Shown here: in pieces, positions 26,852 through 34,891 of the stretch
Numbering within the stretch: position 1 is the stretch's first letter
Layout of the letters: each line of letters begins with the position of its first letter
Source: Arthrobacter sp. EM1
GTDB lineage: Bacteria; Actinomycetota; Actinomycetes; Actinomycetales; Micrococcaceae
Direction: 5' to 3'
Length of the DNA stretch: 64,000 nt
Assembly (NCBI RefSeq): GCF_029964055.1
Contig: NZ_CP124836.1
Span: 1,054,001-1,118,000 of the forward strand
Translations under genes and position numbers: made by a program
The notes under the pieces: generated by a model
Database searches by the model: none
Seen by the model: only the letters and a program-made list of their open reading frames with translations
Told to the model about the DNA's origin: nothing

Positions 26852-27605
26852 GCCCGGGCAGCGGCCGCCGGACCGCGCCGGAACAGCGGTACCGGCCCGT
26901 TGGACGACGGTCTGGAGCCGGCCCGTGGGTTGGGTTCTGGACCACGTCCTTTACCGGACCTCCGTCAGCGGCCGGTCGAATGTCCCTGCGACGGGCCCGG
27001 TGATTTTCGCCGCCAACCACATCAGCTTCCTGGACGGACCGGTGATGTTCGGGGCGGCCCCTCGTGCCATGCACATCCTGGTCAAGCAGGAAATGTTCAG
27101 CGGCTTCCTTGGCCGGGTGCTCCTTGCCTCCGGCCAGCTGGCCGTGGACCGCGCGGGCGACCGTGCGGCCCTGCTCACAGCCAAAGAGGTGCTGGACGCC
27201 GGACGGTGCATCGGCATCCTTCCGGAAGGCACCCGGGGGAGCGGAGAAGCGGCCGCCATCAACAAGGGGGTCGCCTGGCTTGCACTGAATTCCGGTGCGA
27301 CAGTGGTCCCGGTGGCCATCCTTGGCACCAGGACAGGAAGCGAACACCTCGACGCCGTTCCGCGGTTTCGCCGCCGGCTGCAGGTGAGCTTCGGCGGAGC
27401 GCTCAATGTCAGCCGCAGGCCCGGTGAGACCGGCCGTGTTTCAATGGACAGGGCCGGAAGCGAGATCCGCGCCGCGCTGGCGCGCCACGTCCAGGACACG
27501 ATCCAGAAAACCGGGCAGCCCTTGCCCGACGCGGACTCCCCGCAAGAATTCCATACAGCAGTAGCCGGGACGCCGGCAGATCACCCCATAAGGAAAGTGC
27601 AATGA
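26820..27605 (+). CDS. 1-Acylglycerol-3-phosphate acyltransferase (PlsC-like), first copy
   Basis: The 261-residue protein carries the acyltransferase motifs NHISFLDG (HX4D) and [10 protein letters not shown] and would make phosphatidic acid at the membrane. The start is unsure: TTG 26820 overlaps cmk by 32 nt, TTG 26844 is another option, and neither has a clear ribosome binding site. The hydrophobic [11 protein letters not shown] segment is the first conserved part. The stop overlaps the der start by 4 nt (ATGA). A second plsC-like gene is at 43771. Confidence 0.88.
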   Translation: MSTTGPPALTEPGQRPPDRAGTAVPARWTTVWSRPVGWVLDHVLYRTSVSGRSNVPATGPVIFAANHISFLDGPVMFGAAPRAMHILVKQEMFSGFLGRVLLASGQLAVDRAGDRAALLTAKEVLDAGRCIGILPEGTRGSGEAAAINKGVAWLALNSGATVVPVAILGTRTGSEHLDAVPRFRRRLQVSFGGALNVSRRPGETGRVSMDRAGSEIRAALARHVQDTIQKTGQPLPDADSPQEFHTAVAGTPADHPIRKVQ

Positions 27606-29152
27606 GCGATACGACTCAAACATCCGGCCAATTTGGCGCCGGCGAAGACGAATACACGCCCACCGGCACGGACCAGGTGGCCGAGCACCTTGCCGCCCTG
27701 GACGACGACGAAGCAGAGCTGCGTGCTGCCTCACTCCGGGCCGGCCTGGACGATTACGAGCTGGACGAAGACGACGCCGCCCTGCTGAGCGGCGAGTACG
27801 ACGACGAGGACTTCGACGGCCCGGTCAAGCTTGATCCGGTCCTGGCCATCATCGGCCGGCCCAACGTGGGCAAGTCCACCCTGGTGAACCGTATCCTCGG
27901 CCGGCGCGAAGCAGTGGTGGAAGACACCCCCGGCGTTACACGCGACCGGGTGATGTACTCGGCGACCTGGAACGGCCGGAACTTCACTGTTGTCGACACC
28001 GGCGGCTGGGAGCACGACGCGCGGGGCATCCACGCCCGCGTCGCCGAGCAGGCCGAGATGGCCGTGGAACTCGCCGACGCGGTCCTGTTCGTCGTCGACT
28101 CTGCCGTTGGTGCCACCGCTACGGACGAGGCAGTCGTGAAAATGCTGCGCAAGTCCAAGAAGCCGGTCATTATGGTGGCCAACAAGGTGGACGACTTCGC
28201 CCAGGAAGCCGATTCGGCAACCCTGTGGGGCCTGGGCTTCGGTGAGCCGTATCCGGTCTCGGCCCTTCATGGCCGCGGTGTTGCCGACCTCCTTGACCAT
28301 GTGATGGACACTCTTCCGGAGTTTTCCACCATCGAAGGCCTGGAGCGCTCCGGTGGCCCGCGCCGCATCGCCCTGATTGGCCGGCCCAACGTGGGCAAGT
28401 CCTCGCTGCTGAACAAGCTGGCCGGTTCCGAGCGCGTTGTGGTGGACAACACCGCAGGCACCACCCGGGACCCGGTCGATGAGTTCATTGAACTTGGCGA
28501 CCGCACCTGGCGCTTTGTGGATACCGCCGGTATCCGCCGCCGCCAGCACATGGCACAGGGCGCCGACTTCTACGCCTCGCTGCGGACCCAGAGCGCCCTC
28601 GAAAAAGCGGAGGTCGCCGTGGTGCTCCTCGCCGTCGACGAAGTGCTCAGCGAGCAGGATGTCCGCATCCTGCAGCTTGCCATCGAGTCCGGCCGGGCCC
28701 TGGTCCTCGCATTCAACAAGTGGGACCTGCTCGACGACGAACGCCGCACCTACCTTGAGCGTGAAATAGAACAAGACCTGGCGCACGTCGCGTGGGCTCC
28801 CCGGGTCAACATCTCTGCGAAGACCGGCTGGCACAAGGACAGGCTCGTTCCTGCCCTGGACACCGCCCTGGAAAGCTGGGACAAGCGCATCGCGACCGGC
28901 CGGCTCAACGCTTTCCTGGGTGAACTGGTGGCCGCACACCCGCACCCGGTCCGCGGCGGCAAGCAGCCCCGGATCCTGTTCGGCACCCAGGCTTCCAGCC
29001 GTCCGCCGAAGTTCGTGCTCTTCACCACCGGATTCCTGGACCCCGGCTACCGCCGCTTTATCACCCGCCGGCTGCGCGAAACGTTCGGGTTCGAGGGCAC
29101 ACCGATCGAGGTCAACATGCGGGTGCGTGAAAAGCGCGGCAAGAAGCGCTAA
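27602..29152 (+). CDS. der: Ribosome assembly GTPase Der (EngA)
   Basis: Der acts in 50S subunit maturation. The 516-residue protein has two tandem G domains: GRPNVGKST at about residue 85 with VANKVD, and GRPNVGKSS at about residue 260 with AFNKWD. A C-terminal KH-like domain follows ([18 protein letters not shown]). The first 75 residues form an acidic Asp/Glu-rich extension seen in actinobacterial Der. The ATG overlaps the plsC stop by 4 nt. Confidence 0.96.
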   Translation: MSDTTQTSGQFGAGEDEYTPTGTDQVAEHLAALDDDEAELRAASLRAGLDDYELDEDDAALLSGEYDDEDFDGPVKLDPVLAIIGRPNVGKSTLVNRILGRREAVVEDTPGVTRDRVMYSATWNGRNFTVVDTGGWEHDARGIHARVAEQAEMAVELADAVLFVVDSAVGATATDEAVVKMLRKSKKPVIMVANKVDDFAQEADSATLWGLGFGEPYPVSALHGRGVADLLDHVMDTLPEFSTIEGLERSGGPRRIALIGRPNVGKSSLLNKLAGSERVVVDNTAGTTRDPVDEFIELGDRTWRFVDTAGIRRRQHMAQGADFYASLRTQSALEKAEVAVVLLAVDEVLSEQDVRILQLAIESGRALVLAFNKWDLLDDERRTYLEREIEQDLAHVAWAPRVNISAKTGWHKDRLVPALDTALESWDKRIATGRLNAFLGELVAAHPHPVRGGKQPRILFGTQASSRPPKFVLFTTGFLDPGYRRFITRRLRETFGFEGTPIEVNMRVREKRGKKR

Positions 29153-29167
29153 TTGGGACACAGCCGG

Positions 29168-29194
29168 CCCGTGACATTCTCAAAGTGTCACGGG
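29168..29194 (+). terminator. Hairpin after der
   Basis: CCCGTGACA pairs perfectly with TGTCACGGG across a 9-nt loop, 15 nt after the der stop. No T-tract follows, so efficiency as a terminator is uncertain. Confidence 0.55.
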
Positions 29195-29292
29195 CACCCT
29201 CCGGAATCGTGTAAGCTTTTGGAGGTGGTTCGGCCGGACTGCTCAGATGAAATCGCACAGATGACGTCGAGGGCGGAGAACGGCGGAATCAG

Positions 29293-29369
<77 letters not shown>

Positions 29370-29379
29370 ACAGAAAGTA

Positions 29380-29417
29380 CCCCGCCGTTCCTGAGGATTA
29401 AGGAACGGCGGGGTTTT
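29380..29417 (+). terminator. Rho-independent terminator of tRNA-Pro
   Basis: CCCCGCCGTTCC pairs perfectly with GGAACGGCGGGG (12 bp, 10-nt loop), followed by TTTTCTG, 10 nt after the tRNA end. Confidence 0.92.
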
Positions 29418-29474
29418 CTGTTTCCCCGGGGCTTCCGGGCGGCGGTGCCGGCAGCGGCGCCGCTGCCGGCGGGG

Positions 29475-30344
29475 CTACTTCAGGAAACGCGACGTCCGGC
29501 GGTCAGCCAGCACCTTTCCGTGCGTCTGGCATCCGGGACAGTACTGCAGGGAAGTGTCAGCAAAGGACACTTCACGGACGGTATCCCCGCACACAGGGCA
29601 CGTTTCCCCGGTCCGGCCATGGACCCGCAGGTGGCTCCGTTTGGTGTCCTTGAGTTCGTTCGGCGCTTTGCCGCGCGCTTCCCGCAGCGCTGAGCCAAGA
29701 ACGCCGTGGATGGCGTCGTAGAGACGCTGGACCTCGTCCCGGTCCAGCGAGCTGGCAAGGGCGAAGGGCGACGTCCGGGCCGCATGCAGAATCTCGTCGC
29801 TGTAGGCATTTCCGATGCCGGCAATAATGCCCTGGCTGCGCAGGACACCCTTGATCTGCCGGGAACTGGAGCTGAGGATGCCCGCCAGGGAATCAACGTC
29901 GAAGCCGGGACTGAACGGATCCGGTCCCAGCGCGGCGATCCCTGGAACCTCGTGCGGATCCCGGACCAGGTAGACCGCGAGGGCCTTTTTGCTGCCGGCC
30001 TCGGTCAAGTCCAGGGCCAGCGGGCCGGTGCCGCCGGAAAAGGACAGCCGCGCCGCAATGTACCCCTTTCCCATCTTCAGCGGGGCGTCGGTGGGAGCAT
30101 CGGTGAAGCGGACCCAGCCGGCGCGTGCCAGGTGAAAGACGAAGAACAGCCCCTCGGCCTCCAGGCTGATGAACTTTCCGAAGCGGCCGACCCCCGTCAC
30201 GGTCCGGCCCGCCAGCCCCGAAACAGGGGGATCTGCGGTTTTGAGCACCGCGACGGAGGCGATTTGGATCTTCGAGACTTCAGCGCCGAGCAGGCGCCCG
30301 GCCAGGAAGTCCGCCAGGGCCGCCACTTCAGGAAGTTCGGGCAT
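29475..30344 (-). CDS. Fpg/Nei family DNA glycosylase
   Basis: The 289-residue protein begins MPELPEV, with the catalytic Pro2 and Glu3 of base-excision glycosylase/AP lyases, and has the conserved Lys in GRFGKFI. The C-terminal zinc finger has CPVCG and YCPGCQ (four Cys). The Arg normally five residues before the third Cys is Thr here, a change I associate with an actinobacterial side group of the family, so substrate range (8-oxoguanine or oxidised pyrimidines) is open. It is monocistronic and divergent from gcvH. Confidence 0.88.
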   Translation of the reverse strand: MPELPEVAALADFLAGRLLGAEVSKIQIASVAVLKTADPPVSGLAGRTVTGVGRFGKFISLEAEGLFFVFHLARAGWVRFTDAPTDAPLKMGKGYIAARLSFSGGTGPLALDLTEAGSKKALAVYLVRDPHEVPGIAALGPDPFSPGFDVDSLAGILSSSSRQIKGVLRSQGIIAGIGNAYSDEILHAARTSPFALASSLDRDEVQRLYDAIHGVLGSALREARGKAPNELKDTKRSHLRVHGRTGETCPVCGDTVREVSFADTSLQYCPGCQTHGKVLADRRTSRFLK

Positions 30345-30418
30345 TTGCTAGCCGATTCCGGCGTGTTCCGTCATTGCCCCATCATGGCAGAGACCTGCCG
30401 GTCCCGGCCGGATATGCC

Positions 30419-30424
30419 TATACT
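30419..30424 (+). promoter_or_regulatory. Probable -10 element of gcvH
   Basis: TATACT is a near-consensus -10 hexamer 65 nt before the gcvH start. A weak -35 candidate (CTGCCG) lies 18 nt upstream. Confidence 0.45.
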
Positions 30425-30489
30425 TTCAGCGGCGGGCTGTTCACGTGACCGCCGCCGCCTTTGGTGTTTGACCCGATGAAAGGCCCATC

Positions 30490-30876
30490 ATGAGCAACAT
30501 TCCCGAAGAGCTGTCCTACACGGCGGAGCACGAGTGGGTTTCCGCCCCGAACGCCGACGGTGTTGTGCGTGTCGGTATCACTGATTTTGCCCAGGACGCC
30601 CTGGGGGACGTTGTTTATGCCCAGATGCCGGAGGCCGGCGCCGCGGTCAAGGCAAACGAGGTCGTCGGTGAAGTTGAGTCCACCAAAAGCGTGAGTGACA
30701 TCTACGCCCCGGTTTCCGGCGAAGTAGTGTCCCGCAACGAGGCCCTGGACACCGATTCCGCCCTGATCAATTCGGATCCGTACGGTGAGGGCTGGCTGCT
30801 GGAAATCAAGCTTGCGGACGCCGACGCGATCGAGTCGCTGCTCAGTGCATCGGAGTACGAACAGCAGGTAGGCTAA
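30490..30876 (+). CDS. gcvH: Glycine cleavage system H protein
   Basis: The 128-residue lipoyl carrier has the lipoylated Lys66 in VESTKSVSD and the usual GITDFAQDALGDVVY core. No gcvP or gcvT is near. Instead it heads a block (gcvH, garA, ftsR-like, DUF151, merR) that matches mycobacterial Rv1826-Rv1830. Orphan gcvH may also serve lipoate relay. Confidence 0.95.
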   Translation: MSNIPEELSYTAEHEWVSAPNADGVVRVGITDFAQDALGDVVYAQMPEAGAAVKANEVVGEVESTKSVSDIYAPVSGEVVSRNEALDTDSALINSDPYGEGWLLEIKLADADAIESLLSASEYEQQVG

Positions 30877-31027
30877 AGCCAAGGCCATTCGGGCCGGGCC
30901 GTTCGAACAGTTGCTGGGAAGCCAGCCCCTGAACGGCCCGCCGGGGGCCGAATCCCGGGCTTGCAGGGCCTGTCCGGACGGCATGCGTTGTTTGCAGGGG
31001 GGACACCTGCAACGAATGGAGGAATCA

Positions 31028-31504
31028 ATGTTTGGGAACGAACGCAACACCACCGGTGACGGCAGCGGCACGGGTGCACTGAAGGCGTCGGATACCACGT
31101 CGATCAACCTCACACCGGTCCACGATGAACCGAGCGTCGCACCGAATCTCTCGGTCGAGGAACGGACCGCCGCTGAGGCGCTGCCGTACGGCTCAGCCCT
31201 GCTGGTTGCGCACAGCGGTCCCAATACCGGCGCCCGTTTCCTGCTCGATTCCGATGTCACTACGGCGGGCCGGCACCCGGACGCCGACATCTTCCTCGAT
31301 GACGTCACAGTCTCCCGCCGGCACGTGGAGTTCCGCCGAACGGCGCGCAGCTTCGAGGTCGTTGATACCGGGAGCCTGAATGGCACGTACGTGAACCACG
31401 ACCGAGTCGACAGCGTCGAACTGAAGTCCGGCAACGAAGTGCAGATCGGGAAGTTCCGACTCACCTTCTACCTGAGCCCTGCCCGCGCAGCAGGCAACGT
31501 CTGA
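31028..31504 (+). CDS. garA: FHA-domain protein, GarA/OdhI-like
   Basis: The 158-residue protein has an FHA domain at about residues 55-150 (GRHPDADIFLDD, SRRHVEFRR, DTGSLNGTYVN). GarA/OdhI proteins inhibit 2-oxoglutarate dehydrogenase and regulate glutamate metabolism until phosphorylated by PknB/PknG on an N-terminal Thr. Here DTTS at residues 22-25 may be that site, although the usual ETTSVFR context is only partly kept. ATG 31028 has GGAGG at 31018-31022; ATG 31016 is an in-frame alternative. It lies 151 nt after gcvH. Confidence 0.9.
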   Translation: MFGNERNTTGDGSGTGALKASDTTSINLTPVHDEPSVAPNLSVEERTAAEALPYGSALLVAHSGPNTGARFLLDSDVTTAGRHPDADIFLDDVTVSRRHVEFRRTARSFEVVDTGSLNGTYVNHDRVDSVELKSGNEVQIGKFRLTFYLSPARAAGNV

Positions 31505-31521
31505 TTCCGGGGTAGTTGCCT

Positions 31522-32244
31522 GTGGCCATGGCACAACCGGAACGGCGCGGACCCCAGGTTCTGAACATCGGGGAAGTCCTGGCTCAGTTGAGCGACGACT
31601 TTCCGAGCATGACCGCGTCAAAAATACGCTTCCTTGAGGAAAAGGGGCTGATCAACCCCCAGCGCACCCCGGCCGGTTACCGGCAGTACGCCGACAGTGA
31701 TGTCGAAAGGCTGCGCTTTGTGCTGGCCCTGCAGCGGGACCAGTACCTGCCGTTGAAGGTCATCAAGGATTACCTGGATGCGATCGACCGCGGCGAACGG
31801 CCAGACAATCTGCCGCCAGGGGTGACCGTCTCGCCCCGGATTGTCTCGGAGGAGCTCGCTGCTGAACTGCACAACCGGGTCCGTCGGCTTAGTGCGGAAC
31901 AGCTCCGGGCCGAGTCCGGTGCCAGTGTTGCGCTGCTTGAATCGCTCCTGAGCTTTGGCCTGATCGGCCACGTCGACGGTAACTTCGATGAGCACGCCCT
32001 CCAGGTGGCACGCGCCTGCGTCCAGCTCGAGGGACACGGTCTGGAACCGCGGCACCTGCGCCCATTCCAGGCCGCCGCCGAACGCGAGTTCGGGCTGGTG
32101 GAGCGTGCGGTGTCCACTTTGACCTCCCGGAAGGATGCAGCCTCCCAAGCCCGCGCCGCCGAGGCCGCCCGGGAGATCAGCGAATTGTGTCTGACGCTGC
32201 ACCGGGCCTTGGTCCAGGATCGCATTTCGAGGATGGACAGCTGA
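31522..32244 (+). CDS. ftsR: MerR-family regulator, FtsR-like
   Basis: The 240-residue protein has an N-terminal MerR winged helix (LNIGEVLAQL, MTASKIRFLEEKGLINPQRT, GYRQYADSDVERL). The C-terminal part lacks metal-binding Cys. It corresponds by position and sequence type to Rv1828/FtsR, an activator of ftsZ in corynebacteria. GTG 31522 is chosen because GGGG at 31509-31512 is 9 nt upstream; TTG 31516 and ATG 31528 are alternatives. Its stop overlaps the next start by one base (TGATG). Confidence 0.85.
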   Translation: MAMAQPERRGPQVLNIGEVLAQLSDDFPSMTASKIRFLEEKGLINPQRTPAGYRQYADSDVERLRFVLALQRDQYLPLKVIKDYLDAIDRGERPDNLPPGVTVSPRIVSEELAAELHNRVRRLSAEQLRAESGASVALLESLLSFGLIGHVDGNFDEHALQVARACVQLEGHGLEPRHLRPFQAAAEREFGLVERAVSTLTSRKDAASQARAAEAAREISELCLTLHRALVQDRISRMDS

Positions 32245-32747
32245 TGATTGAGGTCGAAATTGTCGGCGTGCGGATTGAGCTTCCCTCCAACCAGCCCCTC
32301 GTCCTGCTGCGTGAGATCCACGGGGAGCGGCATGTGCCGATCTGGATCGGCACCCCTGAGGCCAGCGCCATCGCCCTGGCCCAGCAGGGGGTTGTGCCGC
32401 CGCGGCCCATGACGCATGACCTGCTGATCGACGTCGTCGAATCCCTCGGCCACACGATCGTCAGTGTGAACATTGTGGCCGTGGAAGACAACATCTTCTA
32501 CGGGCAGCTTCAGTTCGAAAACGGGACCACCGTCAGCTCCCGCGCCTCCGATGCCCTGGCATTGGCCCTCCGGGCCAAGTGCCGGATCTGGTGCGCCGAC
32601 GCCGTGATGGAAGAGGCCGGTGTCCGGATTGCCGAACATGACGAGGGTGAGGACACCCAGGCGGGTCCTGCCGTCGACGAAGAGGGTGAGCTGCGCCGGT
32701 TCCGGGAGTTCCTGGACGACGTGGAACCCGAAGATTTTGCGGGCTAA
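32244..32747 (+). CDS. Bifunctional nuclease family (DUF151) protein
   Basis: The 167-residue protein has the DUF151 core: REIHGERHVPIWIG, EASAIALAQQG, RPMTHDLL and a FYGQLQF strand with SSRASDALALALR. Family members have reported nuclease activity, but the cellular role is not settled. The C-terminus is acidic. GAGGA at 32229-32233 precedes the ATG by 10 nt. It is coupled to the upstream merR gene and is always in this block in actinobacteria that I know of. Confidence 0.9.
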   Translation: MIEVEIVGVRIELPSNQPLVLLREIHGERHVPIWIGTPEASAIALAQQGVVPPRPMTHDLLIDVVESLGHTIVSVNIVAVEDNIFYGQLQFENGTTVSSRASDALALALRAKCRIWCADAVMEEAGVRIAEHDEGEDTQAGPAVDEEGELRRFREFLDDVEPEDFAG

Positions 32748-32812
32748 TGTCACGCTAAGGTTAAAGTTGAGGATGAAAGTTTCGACACGCCCCCGGAATA
32801 CCCCGAACGTCT

Positions 32813-32841
32813 TTGACCTTGGGCCGCGGCAGGCCTAACGT
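32813..32841 (+). promoter_or_regulatory. Promoter of the second merR gene
   Basis: TTGACC at 32813-32818 and TAACGT at 32836-32841 with a 17-nt spacer form a good housekeeping-type promoter. The start point would leave a leader of about 160 nt before GTG 33009. Confidence 0.6.
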
Positions 32842-33008
32842 CGGAGTAGAAGTTCCCGTTGCACGCAGGCAGCCACTGGGCTCACACTGGGAGGTGCGGC
32901 CCCGGCAGAATCACTCTCATGGATTTTATCCGTCCGTGTGATGTTCAAGTAGGAATAACCGGTTGTTGCTGCAATTTCCGCAGGGGAGCCATAACAAGGA
33001 GGATCCAC

Positions 33009-33605
33009 GTGAGTCCGAAAGGCGAAGCAGGCGAGCTCAAGCAGCCCCCGGCAGCTGGTGCGGCCATGCCCGCCAGCGGTTCCCAGGGCCTGCTGTTCAC
33101 CGAGGATCTTCCAGTGCTGGATGAGGATGCGGGCTATCGGGGCCCGACGGCCTGCAAGGCAGCCGGCATCACCTACCGTCAACTGGACTACTGGGCGCGT
33201 ACCGGGCTGGTGGAGCCTGCCGTCCGCGGTGCCGCCGGTTCGGGTTCCCAGCGCCTATACGGTTTCCGTGACATCCTGGTCCTCAAAGTCGTCAAGCGCC
33301 TCCTGGACACCGGCGTGTCTCTCCAGCAGATTCGCTCGGCCGTCGAGCATCTCCGGGAGCGCGGCGTCGAGGACCTCGCCCAGATCACCCTCATGAGCGA
33401 CGGTGCCAGTGTGTACGAGTGCACCTCGGCAGACGAAGTCATTGACCTGGTCCAGGGCGGACAAGGCGTCTTCGGGATCGCCGTCGGCCGGGTCTGGCGC
33501 GAAGTTGAGGGCAGCCTCGCGGCTCTTCCCAGTGAACACGTCAGTGATCTCTCGTTCCCCGACGACGAACTCAGCAAGCGGCGGGCCACCCGCAAGATCA
33601 GTTAA
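33009..33605 (+). CDS. MerR-family regulator (Rv1830-like)
   Basis: The 198-residue protein has a MerR DNA-binding domain in the middle (residues 45-115: GPTACKAAGITYRQLDYWAR, then GSQRLYGFRDILVLKVVKRL and SLQQIRSAVEHL). It lacks effector-binding Cys. The N-terminal 40 residues are disordered. GTG 33009 has a strong AGGAGG at 32997-33002 with 6 nt spacing. It is preceded by its own promoter and closes the gcvH-garA block. The target is not visible. Confidence 0.88.
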   Translation: MSPKGEAGELKQPPAAGAAMPASGSQGLLFTEDLPVLDEDAGYRGPTACKAAGITYRQLDYWARTGLVEPAVRGAAGSGSQRLYGFRDILVLKVVKRLLDTGVSLQQIRSAVEHLRERGVEDLAQITLMSDGASVYECTSADEVIDLVQGGQGVFGIAVGRVWREVEGSLAALPSEHVSDLSFPDDELSKRRATRKIS

Positions 33606-33615
33606 GTTCCGCTAG

Positions 33616-33659
33616 CACAACAAAGGCCGCCTTCCGCAGGGAAGGCGGCCTTTGTTGTG
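33616..33659. terminator. Bidirectional terminator between merR and the parA-like gene
   Basis: A perfect 20-bp stem (CACAACAAAGGCCGCCTTCC and its complement) with loop GCAG lies between converging genes, 10 nt after the merR stop. Confidence 0.88.
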
Positions 33660-33706
33660 GTGGGTGTGTAAGTTCGGAGGCCTGCGTCTGCCCGGGCCCG
33701 CTCTGC

Positions 33707-34555
33707 TCAGCGCTGACGGCGGTCCCGGACCCCGGCGTTTTGCCGGCCGTCAGCGGTTAACAGGTTCGCCAGCAGGGCATCAAAAAGTGCGGCTGCGTTT
33801 TTCGCCGAGTCCCCGGGCCAGTGGTGGATGGAGTGGGCAGCACCCTGGATCTGCTGCCAGTTGGCCTGTTCCGGAATATGCGGTGAGAGCAGCAGCGGGC
33901 CGAACATGGAGTCCATCTCGGCGAGCCGGAATGTGTGTTCGGCGGAACCGGTCCGCACCCGGTTAGCCACAATGCCTGCGGGGGAGAGGTTTGGGGCGAA
34001 CTCCTGGCGGAACAGCTGGATTGCACGCATGGTGCGCTCCGTGCCTGCGACCGAGAACAGTCCGGGCTCGGCGACGAGCGTGACTTTGTCGCTGGCGGAC
34101 CATGCCATCCGTGTGAGGCCGTTCAGCGAGGGCGGGCAGTCTACGAGTACCAATTCGTACTTCTGCGCTCCGGAAAGCACAGCGGAGAGCCGGCGAAGGT
34201 CGCGTCGACCCAAATCGGGTCGGTCGTAGATACCGGTGTAAGCGGAACCGACGGCCACATCCAGAATCGGTAATGCCGGGCCGGCGGGAGCGCCGCCGGC
34301 AGCGGCAGCGCGTTCCACCCAGCCGCTGGGGACCACGTTCTCTGCCAGACGGGCCCGCCGCGGGGACTTGAGCATCCGGCCGATGTCCAGCCGTTCCCCT
34401 GGCTGGACGCCGAGCGCCGTGCTCGCATCGGCGTGCGGGTCAAGGTCGACGACGAGGGTGGGGATGCCGGCGGCCAATGCCGCGGACGCCAGTCCAGTGG
34501 TCACCGATGTTTTGCCGACGCCGCCTTTGAGGCTGCTGATGCTGACTACTTGCAC
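33707..34555 (-). CDS. Second ParA/MinD-like ATPase, orphan
   Basis: The 282-residue protein has Walker A LKGGVGKTS near the N-terminus, Walker A' VVDLDPHADAS and Walker B LVLVDCPPS. No parB partner is adjacent. It may place a protein or chromosome region. GTG 34555 gives MQVVSISSLKGG, the usual short head of this family; TTG 34567 is an in-frame alternative and neither has a strong ribosome binding site. The C-terminal SIHHWPGDSAKNAAALFDAL is conserved in actinobacterial copies as I recall them. It faces merR and is divergent from pyc. Confidence 0.85.
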   Translation of the reverse strand: MQVVSISSLKGGVGKTSVTTGLASAALAAGIPTLVVDLDPHADASTALGVQPGERLDIGRMLKSPRRARLAENVVPSGWVERAAAAGGAPAGPALPILDVAVGSAYTGIYDRPDLGRRDLRRLSAVLSGAQKYELVLVDCPPSLNGLTRMAWSASDKVTLVAEPGLFSVAGTERTMRAIQLFRQEFAPNLSPAGIVANRVRTGSAEHTFRLAEMDSMFGPLLLSPHIPEQANWQQIQGAAHSIHHWPGDSAKNAAALFDALLANLLTADGRQNAGVRDRRQR

Positions 34556-34799
34556 TTGAAAAACCAATACCTAACGCCGGTTGCCGGGTCGGGGTCCTGC
34601 CGGCTCCCGCGTTCTCCGGAGCCGGGGCGAACATACGCCACCCACTCCTTCATCATATGTTGCCCGCTGCCCGAATCCTGCGTCATCGGATGCCGGGGCG
34701 GCAGATCATGGCGACGCTGAATCGGCGGCCCGCGCCTGACCCCGCCTGATCTGCCTGCCAACCAGGCCTGCCAAAACCGGCATACGTGACGCGCATCGC

Positions 34800-34815
34800 T
34801 GTGACGGTCGCCACA
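34800..34815. promoter_or_regulatory. CRP/GlxR-like site upstream of pyc
   Basis: TGTGA-CGGTCG-CCACA matches the CRP-family consensus TGTGA-N6-TCACA at 9 of 10 bases. It ends 76 nt before pyc and lies upstream of its promoter candidate, a position suited to activation. Confidence 0.4.
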
Positions 34816-34841
34816 AAGATTTGTGTTTATCCGGCCACGTC

Positions 34842-34871
34842 TTGGACACTGTGAGCAATTACCGGTAAACC
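34842..34871 (+). promoter_or_regulatory. Promoter candidate of pyc with an overlapping palindrome
   Basis: TTGGAC at 34842-34847 and TAAACC at 34866-34871 (18-nt spacer) precede pyc. The perfect palindrome TTACCGGTAA at 34859-34868 covers the start of the -10 element and looks like an operator. Confidence 0.4.
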
Positions 34872-34891
34872 CGCGATGATGCAGGAGAAGT

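Larger units (their letters stand above)
34556..34891. other. Intergenic region between the parA-like gene and pyc
   Basis: This 336-base gap has no coding frame that I can support. The pyc-proximal third carries a CRP-like inverted repeat, a promoter-like pair and a 10-bp palindrome. The parA-proximal part shows nothing clear. Confidence 0.6.
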
